Source of the DNA: Mageeibacillus sp. UBA5438
GTDB lineage: Bacteria > Bacillota > Clostridia > Saccharofermentanales > DTU023
Direction of reading: 5' to 3'
Assembly (NCBI GenBank): GCA_002427535.1
Contig: DIRK01000010.1
Coordinates: 1 to 26,116, forward strand
Length of the DNA: 26,116 nucleotides
Shown: positions 1 to 8,622 of the stretch, piece after piece
How positions within the stretch are numbered: position 1 is the first letter of the stretch
How the letters are laid out: each line of letters starts with the position of its first letter
Translations under genes and position numbers: made by a program
Notes under the pieces: generated by a model
The model's input: only the letters and a program-made list of their open reading frames with translations
Database searches by the model: none
Told to the model about the DNA's origin: nothing

Positions 1-1
1 C

Positions 2-700
2 GCGCCCTTTCATTTTTCAAAGGAACTGAACGTCGACAATCTTCGCTTCTCCTACGACGACAAAGCCGTCCTACGAAAAGCGTCCTTCTCCATCCGACCC
101 GGCGACAAAGTCCTGCTAAAAGGCGCCTCCGGATCAGGCAAAACCACCCTGTTGAACTTATTAGCCGGCGTCTACGTCGACTACGAAGGCTCCATCTCGT
201 ACGACGGGACAGAGCTCAGGGACATCGACCCCGTCCCATTTAACCGCGCGATCGCCGAAATCTACCAGGACGTCTTCCTCTTTGAAGACACGTTATTAAA
301 CAACATCACGTTATACGGCGACTACAGCGAACAGGAAGTCACGCGCGCCGTCGAACAAGCCGGCCTTACGGAGCTTGTCAACCGCCTCCCCGAAGGCCTC
401 ATGACCTTCATCGAGGAAAACGGCAAGAATCTATCCGGCGGCGAACGCCAGCGCGTCTCCATCGCGCGCGCCGTGATTAAAGGAGCAAGCATCCTCTTCG
501 CAGATGAGGCCACCTCCAACCTCGACGAATCCTTAGGCCGCCACGTGGAGGAAACCCTCCTCTCCTTAGACGCGACCGTCATCGCCATCTCACACCGCTA
601 CTACGAAGGCGTCAGTTGTGGCTACTCCAAAGTCCTCGAAATTGAGCGAGGAACCGTCTCAGAATGGCAGATCGACGATTACTTCAAGGAGGTGGTGTAA
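2..700 (+). CDS. ABC exporter subunit, ATP-binding part (5' truncated by window)
   Basis: The reading frame is open from base 2 to the TAA at 698-700, so this is the C-terminal 232 residues of a larger protein. It is an ABC nucleotide-binding domain: Walker A GASGSGKTT lies at 122-148, the signature LSGGERQR begins at 431, Walker B with its catalytic glutamate (ILFADEATSNLD) begins at 491, and the H-loop histidine is in ISHRYYEG. The next gene, starting one base after this stop, is a full membrane-plus-ATPase exporter half, so the two probably form a heterodimeric exporter in the cytoplasmic membrane. The membrane domain of this half should lie just outside the window. Both ATP sites look catalytically intact from the motifs visible. 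The substrate cannot be told from sequence; peptides, drugs and lipids are all carried by this family. Confidence 0.9.
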   Translation, partial: APFHFSKELNVDNLRFSYDDKAVLRKASFSIRPGDKVLLKGASGSGKTTLLNLLAGVYVDYEGSISYDGTELRDIDPVPFNRAIAEIYQDVFLFEDTLLNNITLYGDYSEQEVTRAVEQAGLTELVNRLPEGLMTFIEENGKNLSGGERQRVSIARAVIKGASILFADEATSNLDESLGRHVEETLLSLDATVIAISHRYYEGVSCGYSKVLEIERGTVSEWQIDDYFKEVV

Positions 701-2347
701 ATGTCAGCGGATCTTAAAAAAACCATCCGCCGCACAAGATGGCATCTCATCCCCGCCGCCTTCGCAAGGCTTTTGTCGACCGCCCTGAATGTCTACCTCA
801 TGCTCCTCATCCGCGATAACCTGGACGCCGCCTTAAAGGGCGACGTGGGGCAAATCGAAACCGTCGCCCTGCCGATTGTCATCGCGGCACTGCTCTACGT
901 GCCCTTGGATCTTTTGTCCGCCTGGACTAAGGGGCGCTACCTCCGCTTTGCCAACCAATCGATGAAGGGGCGCTACATCGACCGCGTGTTCAAAAAAGAT
1001 ATCAGTGAGTTCCAAGGACAGCATCTGGCGCTTTACCTGTCGAACATCACCAACGACATGAACTCCATCGAGCAGCGCTACTTTCTGTCCCTTTACGAGA
1101 TTATGCGGGGGGCCTTTGGCGCCATCGGCGGCATCATCATCTTATTAGAAGTCCACTGGGCCGTCGCCGCCCTCGCCTTCATCCCGGGCATTGTCGTCGC
1201 CATCGTTGCGCTGCGTTCCGGCAAAGGCCTTGAAAAACATGAAGGCGAGCGCTCCGACTTCCTGCAGCAATACACCATCTATGTGCGTGAAGTATTAGCC
1301 GCCTTTAGAATTATCCGAAATAACAACCTTGAAAAGAAAGTCAGTGAAGATTTCGGCGAAAAGAGCGCCGCCGTCCAAAACAAACGATTTGAACTGGACA
1401 AAGCGGAAACCATGGTCCTCATGAGAAACAACCTCTACTTCTCACTGCTCATTGCCATTTTGATGGTGTCCGCCATGATGACTGTCCGAAGCGGATTTGT
1501 CACCACCGGCGGCGTCATCCTCATCATCAACGGATACAGCGACATCATCAACGCCTTCTACAGCGTGTCCGAGCGCCTCCCACTGATTCGTTCCGAGCGC
1601 CCTGTCTTCTCACGCATGGAAGAGGCCTTGGAAAACAAGCGGCAGGATGAGGAAACAGAAGACTTTTCAGAATTCGACCGCGACCTCGTCTTTGATAAGG
1701 TCAGCTTCTCCTACGACGATAACCGCGTGTTACACGACGCCTCTTTTACTATGAAAAAAGGCGGGAAATATATGCTCGTAGGGCCTTCGGGCGGAGGAAA
1801 ATCCACCGTCCTGCGCCTCATCCGAAAATACTTCAACCCCGATGAAGGCGCCGTCCTGATTGACGGAGAGGACCTGCGTTACATCCGGCGCGAAGCCTAC
1901 TACGCCCGCCTGGCTAATGTGGAACAACATGTGTTCTTATTCGACGACAGCCTGCGCGATAATTTGACCCTGTACAAAAACTATTCGGACGACGCGATTC
2001 TCAATGCCGTCCGAGAGGCGGGGTTATCCGATTTTCTTTCGGGACTGCCCGAAGGCCTCGACCATAAAATAGTCGACAACGGTAAAAACCTTTCCGGGGG
2101 CGAACGGGCACGCATCGCGATCGCAAGAGGGCTCATTGCCAAACAAGATTTACTCCTGCTTGACGAAGCCTTCGCAAGCTTGGACGAGCATGTCGCGCGC
2201 GCCATCGAAAAGAGCCTTTTAGCCCTTTCGGGCGTCACGGTCATTTCAGTCAGCCATGTGATCTTTTCGGATACCGCGCCGCTTTATGACGCGATCTATG
2301 AAGTGAAACGCGGCAAAATTACACCCCGAACACTCCGCCCCGCGTGA
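701..2347 (+). CDS. ABC exporter half-transporter (membrane domain fused to ATPase)
   Basis: 548 residues, the normal length for an exporter half. The N-terminal about 320 residues hold the membrane domain, with hydrophobic segments around residues 18-35, 50-72, 135-175 and 245-275. The ATPase follows: Walker A GPSGGGKST at residues 361-369, signature LSGGERARIAIARG from residue 464, Walker B LLLLDEAFASLD near 485, and the H-loop in SVSHV. The ATG directly follows the upstream stop, and a strong ribosome site (AAGGAGGTG) sits inside the end of the upstream gene, so the two are translationally linked and likely form a heterodimer. The family exports small molecules, peptides or lipids across the cytoplasmic membrane. 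Substrate unknown. Confidence 0.92.
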   Translation: MSADLKKTIRRTRWHLIPAAFARLLSTALNVYLMLLIRDNLDAALKGDVGQIETVALPIVIAALLYVPLDLLSAWTKGRYLRFANQSMKGRYIDRVFKKDISEFQGQHLALYLSNITNDMNSIEQRYFLSLYEIMRGAFGAIGGIIILLEVHWAVAALAFIPGIVVAIVALRSGKGLEKHEGERSDFLQQYTIYVREVLAAFRIIRNNNLEKKVSEDFGEKSAAVQNKRFELDKAETMVLMRNNLYFSLLIAILMVSAMMTVRSGFVTTGGVILIINGYSDIINAFYSVSERLPLIRSERPVFSRMEEALENKRQDEETEDFSEFDRDLVFDKVSFSYDDNRVLHDASFTMKKGGKYMLVGPSGGGKSTVLRLIRKYFNPDEGAVLIDGEDLRYIRREAYYARLANVEQHVFLFDDSLRDNLTLYKNYSDDAILNAVREAGLSDFLSGLPEGLDHKIVDNGKNLSGGERARIAIARGLIAKQDLLLLDEAFASLDEHVARAIEKSLLALSGVTVISVSHVIFSDTAPLYDAIYEVKRGKITPRTLRPA

Positions 2348-2371
2348 TATGATGAATAAAAGGAGTCATCC

Positions 2372-3313
2372 ATGGAAATTCTAGATCTGTCACAGGCGAT
2401 TGAAAGAGGGCGCGTATCACGCGGCCCTGTCCTCATTAACAACAAACCCGACCTTCGCTCAGGTAAGCGCGACGACTTTATGACGGGAGAGTTTTACCAA
2501 AACGGCAAAACCTACACCTTCCGCATATGGGACAAAGACATCTACCAGATCGTCATCGAATACGGACCGGGCATCTACGTCGCCGAGACCGTCGGCTCTG
2601 ATTTCAACGGCCCCTACCTCACCGTCCGAAGCATCGATCTTTACCCCGGCGACGATCTCACCCGCCACGACTTCATGGGCGGCATCCCGCGCGCGGAGCT
2701 TACCTCCAACCTCGATGAAGTCAAAATGCGTTTGAACGAGGTCGGTGTCAGCGACAAGTGCTGGGAGCTTATCAATCTGGCGCTTCAACATCCTATGCTG
2801 GAAGGGCGTTTTCTCATTGAGGGCGCGGCGACGCGCCACCACGACAACGTCGTCGGAGGCCTTGCCAACCACACCACCAAAATGCTGCGCCTGTTATCGG
2901 CTCTTTTATTTAACAACCCTGAACTGCAAAAAAGTTCGGATCTTTTAACCTTTTCCATCTTCATGCACGACATCGGCAAAATCTTTGAATACCGCGATCT
3001 CGACGTCGGAGAGTACTGGTTCGCCAACCACCGCGTACGCGGCATCGAATTTTTGTCAGAGATCAAAGACGAAATCATCGCACGCTACGACGAAAACTTC
3101 TACCGACAGGTACAGTCTGTCATCGCAGGGCACCACGGCCCCTATGGCGACCGGCCGACCACCGTAGCCGCCGTCATCGTTCACTACATCGACGTATTAG
3201 AAAGCCAGGCCACCGAGCTTGTGCGCGAACAATTGAACGCGCCCGGCAATAAGATCAGGCACACTGATTTTGGCTTCTTACGTGAAATTCCGCTTTTCGA
3301 GGAGAATAAATAA
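2372..3313 (+). CDS. YhaM-like 3'-5' exoribonuclease / HD-domain phosphohydrolase
   Basis: 313 residues, typical for YhaM. Residues about 25-95 look like the OB-fold nucleic-acid binding part (KTYTFRIWD, GPYLTVRSIDLYP), and the rest is an HD domain. The metal ligands are visible as the HHDNVVGGLANHT segment (H167), HD at 199-200 in FMHDIGKIFEY, the AGHHG histidines at 254-255 and D274 in VHYIDVLES. Members trim RNA and DNA ends from the 3' side with metal ions in the cytoplasm. The start has a good ribosome site (AAAGGAGT, seven bases before ATG). It follows the ABC exporter genes by 24 bases and is probably co-transcribed with them, though a functional link is unlikely. A different HD hydrolase activity is possible but the OB plus HD layout argues for YhaM. 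Confidence 0.85.
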   Translation: MEILDLSQAIERGRVSRGPVLINNKPDLRSGKRDDFMTGEFYQNGKTYTFRIWDKDIYQIVIEYGPGIYVAETVGSDFNGPYLTVRSIDLYPGDDLTRHDFMGGIPRAELTSNLDEVKMRLNEVGVSDKCWELINLALQHPMLEGRFLIEGAATRHHDNVVGGLANHTTKMLRLLSALLFNNPELQKSSDLLTFSIFMHDIGKIFEYRDLDVGEYWFANHRVRGIEFLSEIKDEIIARYDENFYRQVQSVIAGHHGPYGDRPTTVAAVIVHYIDVLESQATELVREQLNAPGNKIRHTDFGFLREIPLFEENK

Positions 3314-3361
3314 GAAGGGACCGCCCCGGCCACACCTCAAGGCTCGAAACAGTCCCTTCTT
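3312..3361. terminator. Probable bidirectional terminator between convergent genes
   Basis: A perfect 10-base inverted repeat, AAGAAGGGAC at 3312-3321 and GTCCCTTCTT at 3352-3361, overlaps the stop codon of the HD nuclease gene and faces the end of the SPFH gene. The T-rich 3' arm and the A-rich 5' arm would let it act on both strands. The 30-base loop is long for a classic intrinsic terminator, which lowers confidence. Confidence 0.55.
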
Positions 3362-3389
3362 GTATTTAGAGCGCTAGAACACTCGCTTT

Positions 3390-4733
3390 TTATTTTTCGA
3401 TTTCGTCCGCTTCGTCGAAGATGTCACCGCATTCAGGACAGAACTTCGGAGGCGCAGACCCGTCTTCCGGCTCCCAGCCACACTTGTCACAGCGATAGTG
3501 TTTCACAACCGGGCGCGGTTTTCCGCAATTCTCACAGAACTTACCTGTGTTGGTCGTCCCGCACTCGCAGACCCACTCGTCCTTTTCAGGTTTCGGGGCG
3601 CCGCAGTTCGCGCAGAACTTACTGCTATTGTCGGCCTTGCCGCATTGGTCACATTTCCACACAGGCAATTCCGTGGTCGTCACACTGCCCACGACAGGCG
3701 CCGGCTGCGGAGGGGGGGCTTGCTGCGCGCCTTGCTGGAACAACTGTCCGGCCTGGCCACCGCCCGCCATCTGAGCCATATTCATGCCCGCAAAAGCCAT
3801 GAAGGGGCCCGCTCCTTCGTTCGACGCCGCCGCACGCATCGCGTCAGCCTGCGCGCCGACAAGACCGGCGGCCGCCATCGTAGGATCGCGGTAAACAGCG
3901 CTCTTCTGGAGCTCTTTGATCATTCTCTCGTCTTCTTCCGAAGCTTTGACCGATGCCAAGGCCACCGAAACGACGGAGATACCGCGCAGATTCACCCATT
4001 TTTCTGACAGCACCTCGTTCAGAGCCATCGCGATTTCTTCGGTGTGACCGGGCAGCTCGCTGTAGCGGACACCCATCGCCGAAATCTTCGCAAAAGCCGG
4101 CTGCAAAGCCGTCATAAGCTCCGCGCGAAGCTGGTCATCCATGCGGTCACGCGTATAAGGTTCCTCCACGTTTCCGGATACGTTCGTGTAGAACAAGATA
4201 GGATCTTCAATCTTGTAGGAATACTCACCAAAAGCCTTGATCGCGATATCGACATCCAATCCGATGTTTTTATCAATGACGCGGAAAGGGACAGCGTTCG
4301 CGGTGCCGAACTTGTTGTTCATCATTTCCTTCATATTGAAGTAATAGACGCGCTGATCCTTGCCCGTGTCGCCGCCCATGGTGAAACGGTGTCCGATACG
4401 CTTGAAGGTTTCGCCGATATTTTTACCCAGCGGTCCATAAAAGAGCGAGGGTTCTGTCGAGGTGTCATAGATAAATTCACCCGGATCGGCGCTGAAGTCA
4501 ACGATCTTACCCTGCTCCACGATGATCATGCACTGGCCGTTATTGACCGCGATAATCGAACCGTTCGAGATGATGTTGTCTTCGCCCTTGACGTTGCTGC
4601 TACGGCCTGACGTCCGTTTTTGACCTTTTTTCACAATGACATTGTCCGCTAGGGCGTCACTGTAGAAAAACTCACGCCACTGGTCGGCCAAAACACCGCC
4701 CAAAGCACCCCCTGCTGCCTTTAATAAGCCCAT
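3390..4733 (-). CDS. SPFH/Band 7-like protein with three C-terminal zinc ribbons (YdjI-type)
   Basis: 447 residues. Residues about 20-285 match the bacterial SPFH family once labelled 'virion core protein' (YdjI type): an N-terminal stretch (GGVLADQWREFF), a beta-rich core and a helical segment (EEDERMIKELQKSA). A low-complexity Gly/Ala/Gln/Pro linker (about 305-350) leads to three Cys4 zinc ribbons: C361/C364/C374/C377, C389/C391/C400/C403 and C415/C418/C432/C435. Family members act at membranes, in some species with phage-shock-like stress systems; the ribbons probably bind partners. The ATG has a good ribosome site (AAAGGAG). It lies downstream of the COG2509 gene on the same strand, 110 bases away, and likely has its own promoter. 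Exact role unknown. Confidence 0.85.
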   Translation of the reverse strand: MGLLKAAGGALGGVLADQWREFFYSDALADNVIVKKGQKRTSGRSSNVKGEDNIISNGSIIAVNNGQCMIIVEQGKIVDFSADPGEFIYDTSTEPSLFYGPLGKNIGETFKRIGHRFTMGGDTGKDQRVYYFNMKEMMNNKFGTANAVPFRVIDKNIGLDVDIAIKAFGEYSYKIEDPILFYTNVSGNVEEPYTRDRMDDQLRAELMTALQPAFAKISAMGVRYSELPGHTEEIAMALNEVLSEKWVNLRGISVVSVALASVKASEEDERMIKELQKSAVYRDPTMAAAGLVGAQADAMRAAASNEGAGPFMAFAGMNMAQMAGGGQAGQLFQQGAQQAPPPQPAPVVGSVTTTELPVWKCDQCGKADNSSKFCANCGAPKPEKDEWVCECGTTNTGKFCENCGKPRPVVKHYRCDKCGWEPEDGSAPPKFCPECGDIFDEADEIEK

Positions 4734-4772
4734 ATCGTTCTCCTTTACTCCTAAAGATGTTTTGTTTTCGTC

Positions 4773-4781
4773 ATTATGTCA
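4773..4781 (-). promoter_or_regulatory. Possible extended -10 promoter of the SPFH gene
   Basis: On the minus strand the sequence TGACATAAT lies 40 bases before the SPFH start codon. It fits an extended -10 element (TG, one base, then CATAAT). No convincing -35 box is present. The same nine bases occur upstream of the megaenzyme gene at 14083-14091. Confidence 0.35.
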
Positions 4782-4811
4782 GATTTCTCATGCATACGCG
4801 CGATTAGTAAC

Positions 4812-4829
4812 CCCTATATTACCATAGGG
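4812..4829. other. Small hairpin between the FAD enzyme and SPFH genes
   Basis: CCCTAT at 4812-4817 and ATAGGG at 4824-4829 form a 6-base-pair hairpin with a 6-base loop, just after the stop of the COG2509 gene on the minus strand. No T-tract follows, so it is a weak terminator at best, or an operator for the downstream SPFH gene. Confidence 0.3.
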
Positions 4830-4843
4830 CACGCCAGTTCTTC

Positions 4844-6274
4844 CTATTTTCCATGGTTCATTCGCCGCAGGATCGCCCGTGCCGCATGGAGTCCTGAGGC
4901 ACCCGCCTGGGACAGGCCTCGCGTGATGCCCGCGCCGTCCCCGATGGCAAAGAAATTCTTCAAACCTGTCTCAAACTCCCGGGTGAGCTCAAGCCGCGCG
5001 CTGTAGAATTTTACCTCCACCCCGTAAAGTAAGGTATCCGCGTTTGCCGTTCCCGGCGCCAAGCGATCCAACACTTCTAACATTTCAATAATATTATCCA
5101 GATGGCGTTTGGGAAGCACCAAGCTCAAATCGCCCGGGGTCGCCTCTAAGGTGGGCCTGACAAAGCTCTTGGACATTCGGTGCGCATTCGTCCGCCGGCC
5201 GTCGCGAAGATCGCCCAGACGCTGCATCATGACACCGCCGCCCAGCATGTTGGACAGTGAGGCAATATGCTTGCCGTAACGATAGGGTTCGCGGAACGGC
5301 TCTGTGAAACGATTACTCACCAACAGCGCGAAGTTCGTGTTCTCACTTCGAAGCGCGGGATCATCGAAACTGTGACCATTCACCGTAATAATCCCGTCCG
5401 TGTTCTCGGTCACCACATAGCCGTAAGGGTTCATGCAGAAAGTCCGCACAATATCGCTGTACTGGCGCGTCATGTATTTCAGCTTCGCCTCGTACATCAC
5501 ATCGGTAATCTCTTTAAACACAATCGCGGGAAGCTCCACACGCACGCCGAGATCGACCTGGTTATTGATTAAAGGCAGGTGAAGCTTGTCGCAGACATCC
5601 GTGAACCACTCCGCGCCCGAGCGGCCGGGGGCGGCGACCAGCACATCACAGGCCACCCTTCCCTTCGAGGTTTCAAGCTCATAAGCATCCGGGACCACCC
5701 CGTTCAAATGGTCAATGGGCTTGCCTTCCTTCATGGGGATGATCTCTGTGACCTGCGTCTTGCAGGACAGTTCGACATGTTCATCCAGCCAGTCGTACAT
5801 CCGTTCCAATATCTTGCGGTTATTCTCAGTGCCTAAATGTTTGACTCGCGCGTTTAAAAGGTGGATATCGTGGGCAATGGCCCTCAAACGGATGGCTTCC
5901 GCCTCCGGGGTCGCGGTCGAATACACCGTGTTGGTCGCACCGAACTGGTTGTTCACCTTGTCAACATCGTCGATGAGTGCGAGCACCGTTTCAGGCTCTA
6001 GGTAATCGGTGAGCCAGCCGCCGAATTCTGTTGTGAAGTTAAATTTTCCGTCCGAAAAGGCTCCGGCGCCCCCAAATCCGCGCATAATGGCGCAGGGCTT
6101 GCAATGGATGCAGCTCGGTATTTTCCCCGTCAAAATGGGGCACTGCCTCTTGGCAATCGGATCACCCTGTTCGAGCAAGAGAATATTGAGATCGGGACTT
6201 TTCGTGATCAGTTCATAGGCCGTAAATATGCCGGCCAGTCCCGCGCCAATGATGGCGACATCTACTTTTTTCAT
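4844..6274 (-). CDS. FAD-dependent dehydrogenase, COG2509 family
   Basis: 476 residues. The dinucleotide-binding motif GAGLAG is at residues 10-15 and an acidic residue ends the second strand (LLLEQGD). A cysteine cluster, C45, C55, C58 and C61, in CPILTGKIPSCIHCKPC and the following RGFGGAGAFSDGK segment are typical of COG2509 flavoproteins. The C-terminal FAD motif is FFAIGDGAGITRGLSQAGASG. The cysteines may hold an FeS cluster or be redox active; that is inference. Members are cytoplasmic oxidoreductases of unknown substrate, common in anaerobic Bacillota. The ATG has a TTTGGAG ribosome site. It is divergent from the TcdA-like gene. Confidence 0.82.
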   Translation of the reverse strand: MKKVDVAIIGAGLAGIFTAYELITKSPDLNILLLEQGDPIAKRQCPILTGKIPSCIHCKPCAIMRGFGGAGAFSDGKFNFTTEFGGWLTDYLEPETVLALIDDVDKVNNQFGATNTVYSTATPEAEAIRLRAIAHDIHLLNARVKHLGTENNRKILERMYDWLDEHVELSCKTQVTEIIPMKEGKPIDHLNGVVPDAYELETSKGRVACDVLVAAPGRSGAEWFTDVCDKLHLPLINNQVDLGVRVELPAIVFKEITDVMYEAKLKYMTRQYSDIVRTFCMNPYGYVVTENTDGIITVNGHSFDDPALRSENTNFALLVSNRFTEPFREPYRYGKHIASLSNMLGGGVMMQRLGDLRDGRRTNAHRMSKSFVRPTLEATPGDLSLVLPKRHLDNIIEMLEVLDRLAPGTANADTLLYGVEVKFYSARLELTREFETGLKNFFAIGDGAGITRGLSQAGASGLHAARAILRRMNHGK

Positions 6275-6346
6275 ATTGACTCCAAAAAATTGCTTTAGAT
6301 CCTAAAGGACCAAAGCTCATGATACCACGACAAGGCGGCCAAAGAG

Positions 6347-6374
6347 TTGCTTTTGGCGCTCCGGATAGTATAAT
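6347..6374 (+). promoter_or_regulatory. Sigma-70-type promoter of the tcdA-like gene
   Basis: TTGCTT at 6347-6352 and a perfect TATAAT at 6369-6374 are separated by 16 bases. They sit just before the AAAGGAGG ribosome site at 6385-6392, so transcription should start close to it with a very short leader. Confidence 0.6.
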
Positions 6375-6384
6375 AACGAGCGGC

Positions 6385-6392
6385 AAAGGAGG
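6385..6392 (+). promoter_or_regulatory. Ribosome binding site that fixes an AUC start
   Basis: AAAGGAGG is a near-perfect Shine-Dalgarno sequence. Eight bases separate it from the ATC at 6401, which is in frame with the E1-like protein. The only ATG nearby (6393) touches the Shine-Dalgarno sequence directly and is in another frame. Confidence 0.6.
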
Positions 6393-6400
6393 ATGACACC

Positions 6401-7126
6401 ATCGGCGACCGCCACGAAAGAACACGATTACTGTACCCCGAACGCGCGCTCGAACGCCTGCGCCAATCGACGGTACTCATCGCGGGGTTGGGCGGTGTCG
6501 GTTCCTGGGCCGTGGAAGCGCTCTCGCGCTCGGGCATCGGAACGCTCATCTTGCTTGACTACGACCGTATTACAGCAAGCAACATGAACCGGCAGCTTTT
6601 CGCCCTTGAAAGCACCCTCGGACGTTTCAAATGCGAAGTCGCAAAAGAACGCATCCATGACATTGATCCCGAGATCCGCGTCATCACGCTCAACGAACGT
6701 CTGGATAAAGGAGAAGCCGATCGATTGTTCGACAAGCTCGGATCTATTGACTACGTCGTGGACGCCATTGACCATTTAGACGGCAAGATCGATCTGCTTA
6801 TTTCCGCGACAAGGCGCCATATCCCGGTCATCTCATCGATGGGCATGGGCAACCGTCGGGACCCTTCACAACTGTCGATCGCCTGTCTGTCAAAGACCCA
6901 CACCGATCCCTTCGCGCGCATCATTCGCCAGCGGCTTCGAAAAGAATCCGTTGAACAGTTAAAAGTGGTGTTTTCAAAAGAAACACCGACCGTACCCCAA
7001 AACGCGGGCGCAATCGGAAGCACTCCCGTTGTCCCGCCGGTTGCGGGATTCTTGCTTGCTTCAGAAGTGATCCGTGATTTAACGCTAGCAGAAACGTTTT
7101 CTTCCGCGCACGAGCCGGATGCTTGA
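6401..7126 (+). CDS. tcdA: tRNA threonylcarbamoyladenosine dehydratase (TcdA/YgdL, E1-like), apparent ATC start
   Basis: About 241 residues from an ATC codon. The start GDRHERTRLLYPERALERL matches the usual N-terminus of TcdA, followed by the nucleotide-binding loop LIAGLGGVGSWA (residues about 27-38), the acidic residue in LLDYDRI and the NMNRQ motif at 61-65. TcdA uses ATP to dehydrate t6A37 of tRNA to the cyclic form. The frame has a stop at 6374-6376 and no ATG, GTG or TTG before the TTG at 6488, which would cut into the glycine-rich loop. The perfectly placed ribosome site points to ATC at 6401. A sequencing error in an original ATG is the alternative. Its last 42 bases overlap the converging permease gene. 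Confidence 0.82.
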   Translation: MGDRHERTRLLYPERALERLRQSTVLIAGLGGVGSWAVEALSRSGIGTLILLDYDRITASNMNRQLFALESTLGRFKCEVAKERIHDIDPEIRVITLNERLDKGEADRLFDKLGSIDYVVDAIDHLDGKIDLLISATRRHIPVISSMGMGNRRDPSQLSIACLSKTHTDPFARIIRQRLRKESVEQLKVVFSKETPTVPQNAGAIGSTPVVPPVAGFLLASEVIRDLTLAETFSSAHEPDA

Positions 7127-7915
7127 AAATAGCAAAAAACAAGCCACATTCGTCAAGACAATGACAGGGCCCGACGGCAGGTCAAGCGCGTAAGACAAAA
7201 ACAATCCCACCACAAAACAAACGATAGACGAGAGCGCCGAAAGCAGCGTCACGCCCTTGAAACTTCCGCAAAGCCGCATCGCGGACAAAGGCGGGAAAAT
7301 AATGAGGCTTGAGATCAGGATCGCCCCCATGATGCGCATGCCCAAGACAATCGTCACCGACGCGAGCATCGCAAGCAAAGCGTTCCAAATCCCCGCGCGG
7401 ACACCTGAGGCACGCGCGAAATTCTCATCAAAGGTCACCGCAAACAGGTTGTTGTACGAAAAGGAAAAGAGCATCGTCACGACTACCGACAAAAGAATGG
7501 CCATCACCATGTCACTTTGGCTCATCGACAAAATACTTCCGAACATAAAGCTGTACAGATCCGTATTCATCCCTGACACAAGGGAGATCACAATCACGCC
7601 TACGGCCATGCTCGCCGAGGACAGCATCGCAATCGCTGAATCGCCCCTCACCCGGTTGTTGTCGCTCAAGCGAAGGAGCAGGAAAGCCGCCAGCATCACA
7701 ATGGGAATCGCGATAAGAAGGGGTGCCGCCGACAAGGCCATCGCAATCGCAAGCGCGCCAAAGGCCACATGCGACAAACCGTCACCGATCATGGCATAGC
7801 GGGTCAACACCAGGCTCGTGCCGAGCAATGAGGCGGACAAGGCGACAAGCGCGCCCCCTATTAAAGCGCGAAGCAGAAACGAAAAGGAAAAAAAGTCGGA
7901 AAAGAACTGAATCAT
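7085..7915 (-). CDS. Metal ABC transporter permease (ZnuB/MntB-like)
   Basis: 276 residues with about eight hydrophobic segments over nearly the whole length, the standard build of the ZnuB/MntB/TroC family (ABC-3). The family stretch GTSLVLTRYAMIGDGLSHVAFG near residues 28-49 and the later MRIMGAILISSLIIFPPLSAMRL segment are both characteristic. It forms the membrane channel for zinc or manganese uptake with the ATPase and binding lipoprotein encoded just upstream. Its ATG overlaps the end of the ATPase gene by four bases. Its 3' end overlaps the converging tcdA-like gene by 42 bases, so no terminator can lie between them. Confidence 0.92.
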   Translation of the reverse strand: MIQFFSDFFSFSFLLRALIGGALVALSASLLGTSLVLTRYAMIGDGLSHVAFGALAIAMALSAAPLLIAIPIVMLAAFLLLRLSDNNRVRGDSAIAMLSSASMAVGVIVISLVSGMNTDLYSFMFGSILSMSQSDMVMAILLSVVVTMLFSFSYNNLFAVTFDENFARASGVRAGIWNALLAMLASVTIVLGMRIMGAILISSLIIFPPLSAMRLCGSFKGVTLLSALSSIVCFVVGLFLSYALDLPSGPVIVLTNVACFLLFSSIRLVRGRKRFC

Positions 7916-8622
7916 ACAGCACCTCGATCCGGCAGATAAGAAGCCACCAGCTGACTGTTCATATAGTCCTCCGTCGTCCCGTAGTAGAAGTGACCGTAGC
8001 CCATATGAAGCACATGGCTGGAATTTTTCGTCACACAGTGGATGTCATGCGAGACCATGACGATGGTCACGCCGTCCTCATTCAGTTCATTAATCAGGCG
8101 GTAGAAATCGTGAGAAACAATCGGATCAAGTCCCGCGACCGGCTCGTCTAGAAGGAGTAATCCCTCGGCGGCTGTGAGCGCTCTTCCTAAGAGCACCCGC
8201 TGGCGCTGCCCCCCCGACAATTCACGAAAACTTCGCTTTTCAAGCGATTCAAGATTCAGCCGTTCAATCACCCGATCCGCCGCCATACGGTCTTCTTTTG
8301 AATAAAAGGATAAAAAGCCGTGGCGGTTTAATCGCCCCGACAAGATAATCTCGCGGACGGTGGCCGGGAAATCATGCTGCTCGGGGATCTGCTGCGGCAA
8401 ATAGCCGATACGGTACAAAAGAAGCGCCTCGCCGCGCGTAATCGTCCCCGCCGACGGCTCTTTTAAGCCGAGCAACCCCAAAAGCAAGGTCGTCTTGCCC
8501 GAGCCGTTCTCACCGATGATCGCAAGGTAATCCCCCGCGTCAATGGAAAATGACAGATCATTCATGACCGTGCGCCTGTCATAGGCAAAGGACACGCGGT
8601 CCAGTGTCAACAGCCGGCTCAT
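7912..8622 (-). CDS. Metal ABC transporter ATP-binding protein (ZnuC/MntA-like)
   Basis: 236 residues. Walker A GENGSGKTT is at residues 37-45, the signature LSGGQRQRVLLGRAL in the middle, Walker B LLLLDEPVAGLD after it and the H-loop in VSHDIH. The FAYDRRTVMNDLSF start and LGYLPQ-like Q-loop segment (IGYLPQQIPEQHDFPATV) fit the metal-uptake ATPases. It drives import of zinc or manganese through the permease downstream. It overlaps both neighbours by four bases (ATGA), so the three transporter genes are translated as one unit. Confidence 0.93.
   Translation of the reverse strand: MSRLLTLDRVSFAYDRRTVMNDLSFSIDAGDYLAIIGENGSGKTTLLLGLLGLKEPSAGTITRGEALLLYRIGYLPQQIPEQHDFPATVREIILSGRLNRHGFLSFYSKEDRMAADRVIERLNLESLEKRSFRELSGGQRQRVLLGRALTAAEGLLLLDEPVAGLDPIVSHDFYRLINELNEDGVTIVMVSHDIHCVTKNSSHVLHMGYGHFYYGTTEDYMNSQLVASYLPDRGAV

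Noticed and set aside
3498..4610. Long plus-strand open frames over the SPFH gene (3498-4007 and 4044-4610)
   Set aside because: They are antisense to a gene with clear zinc ribbons and SPFH features, and their products have no recognisable domain or ribosome site.
6393..6587. ATG 6393 frame as a separate small gene before tcdA
   Set aside because: The ATG touches the Shine-Dalgarno sequence, and the frame only reads the tcdA-like coding region in a different phase, giving an Arg/Ser-rich product without family features.
7257..7799. 180-codon plus-strand frame over the metal permease gene
   Set aside because: It is antisense to a well-supported membrane permease, and its composition mirrors the complementary hydrophobic codons.
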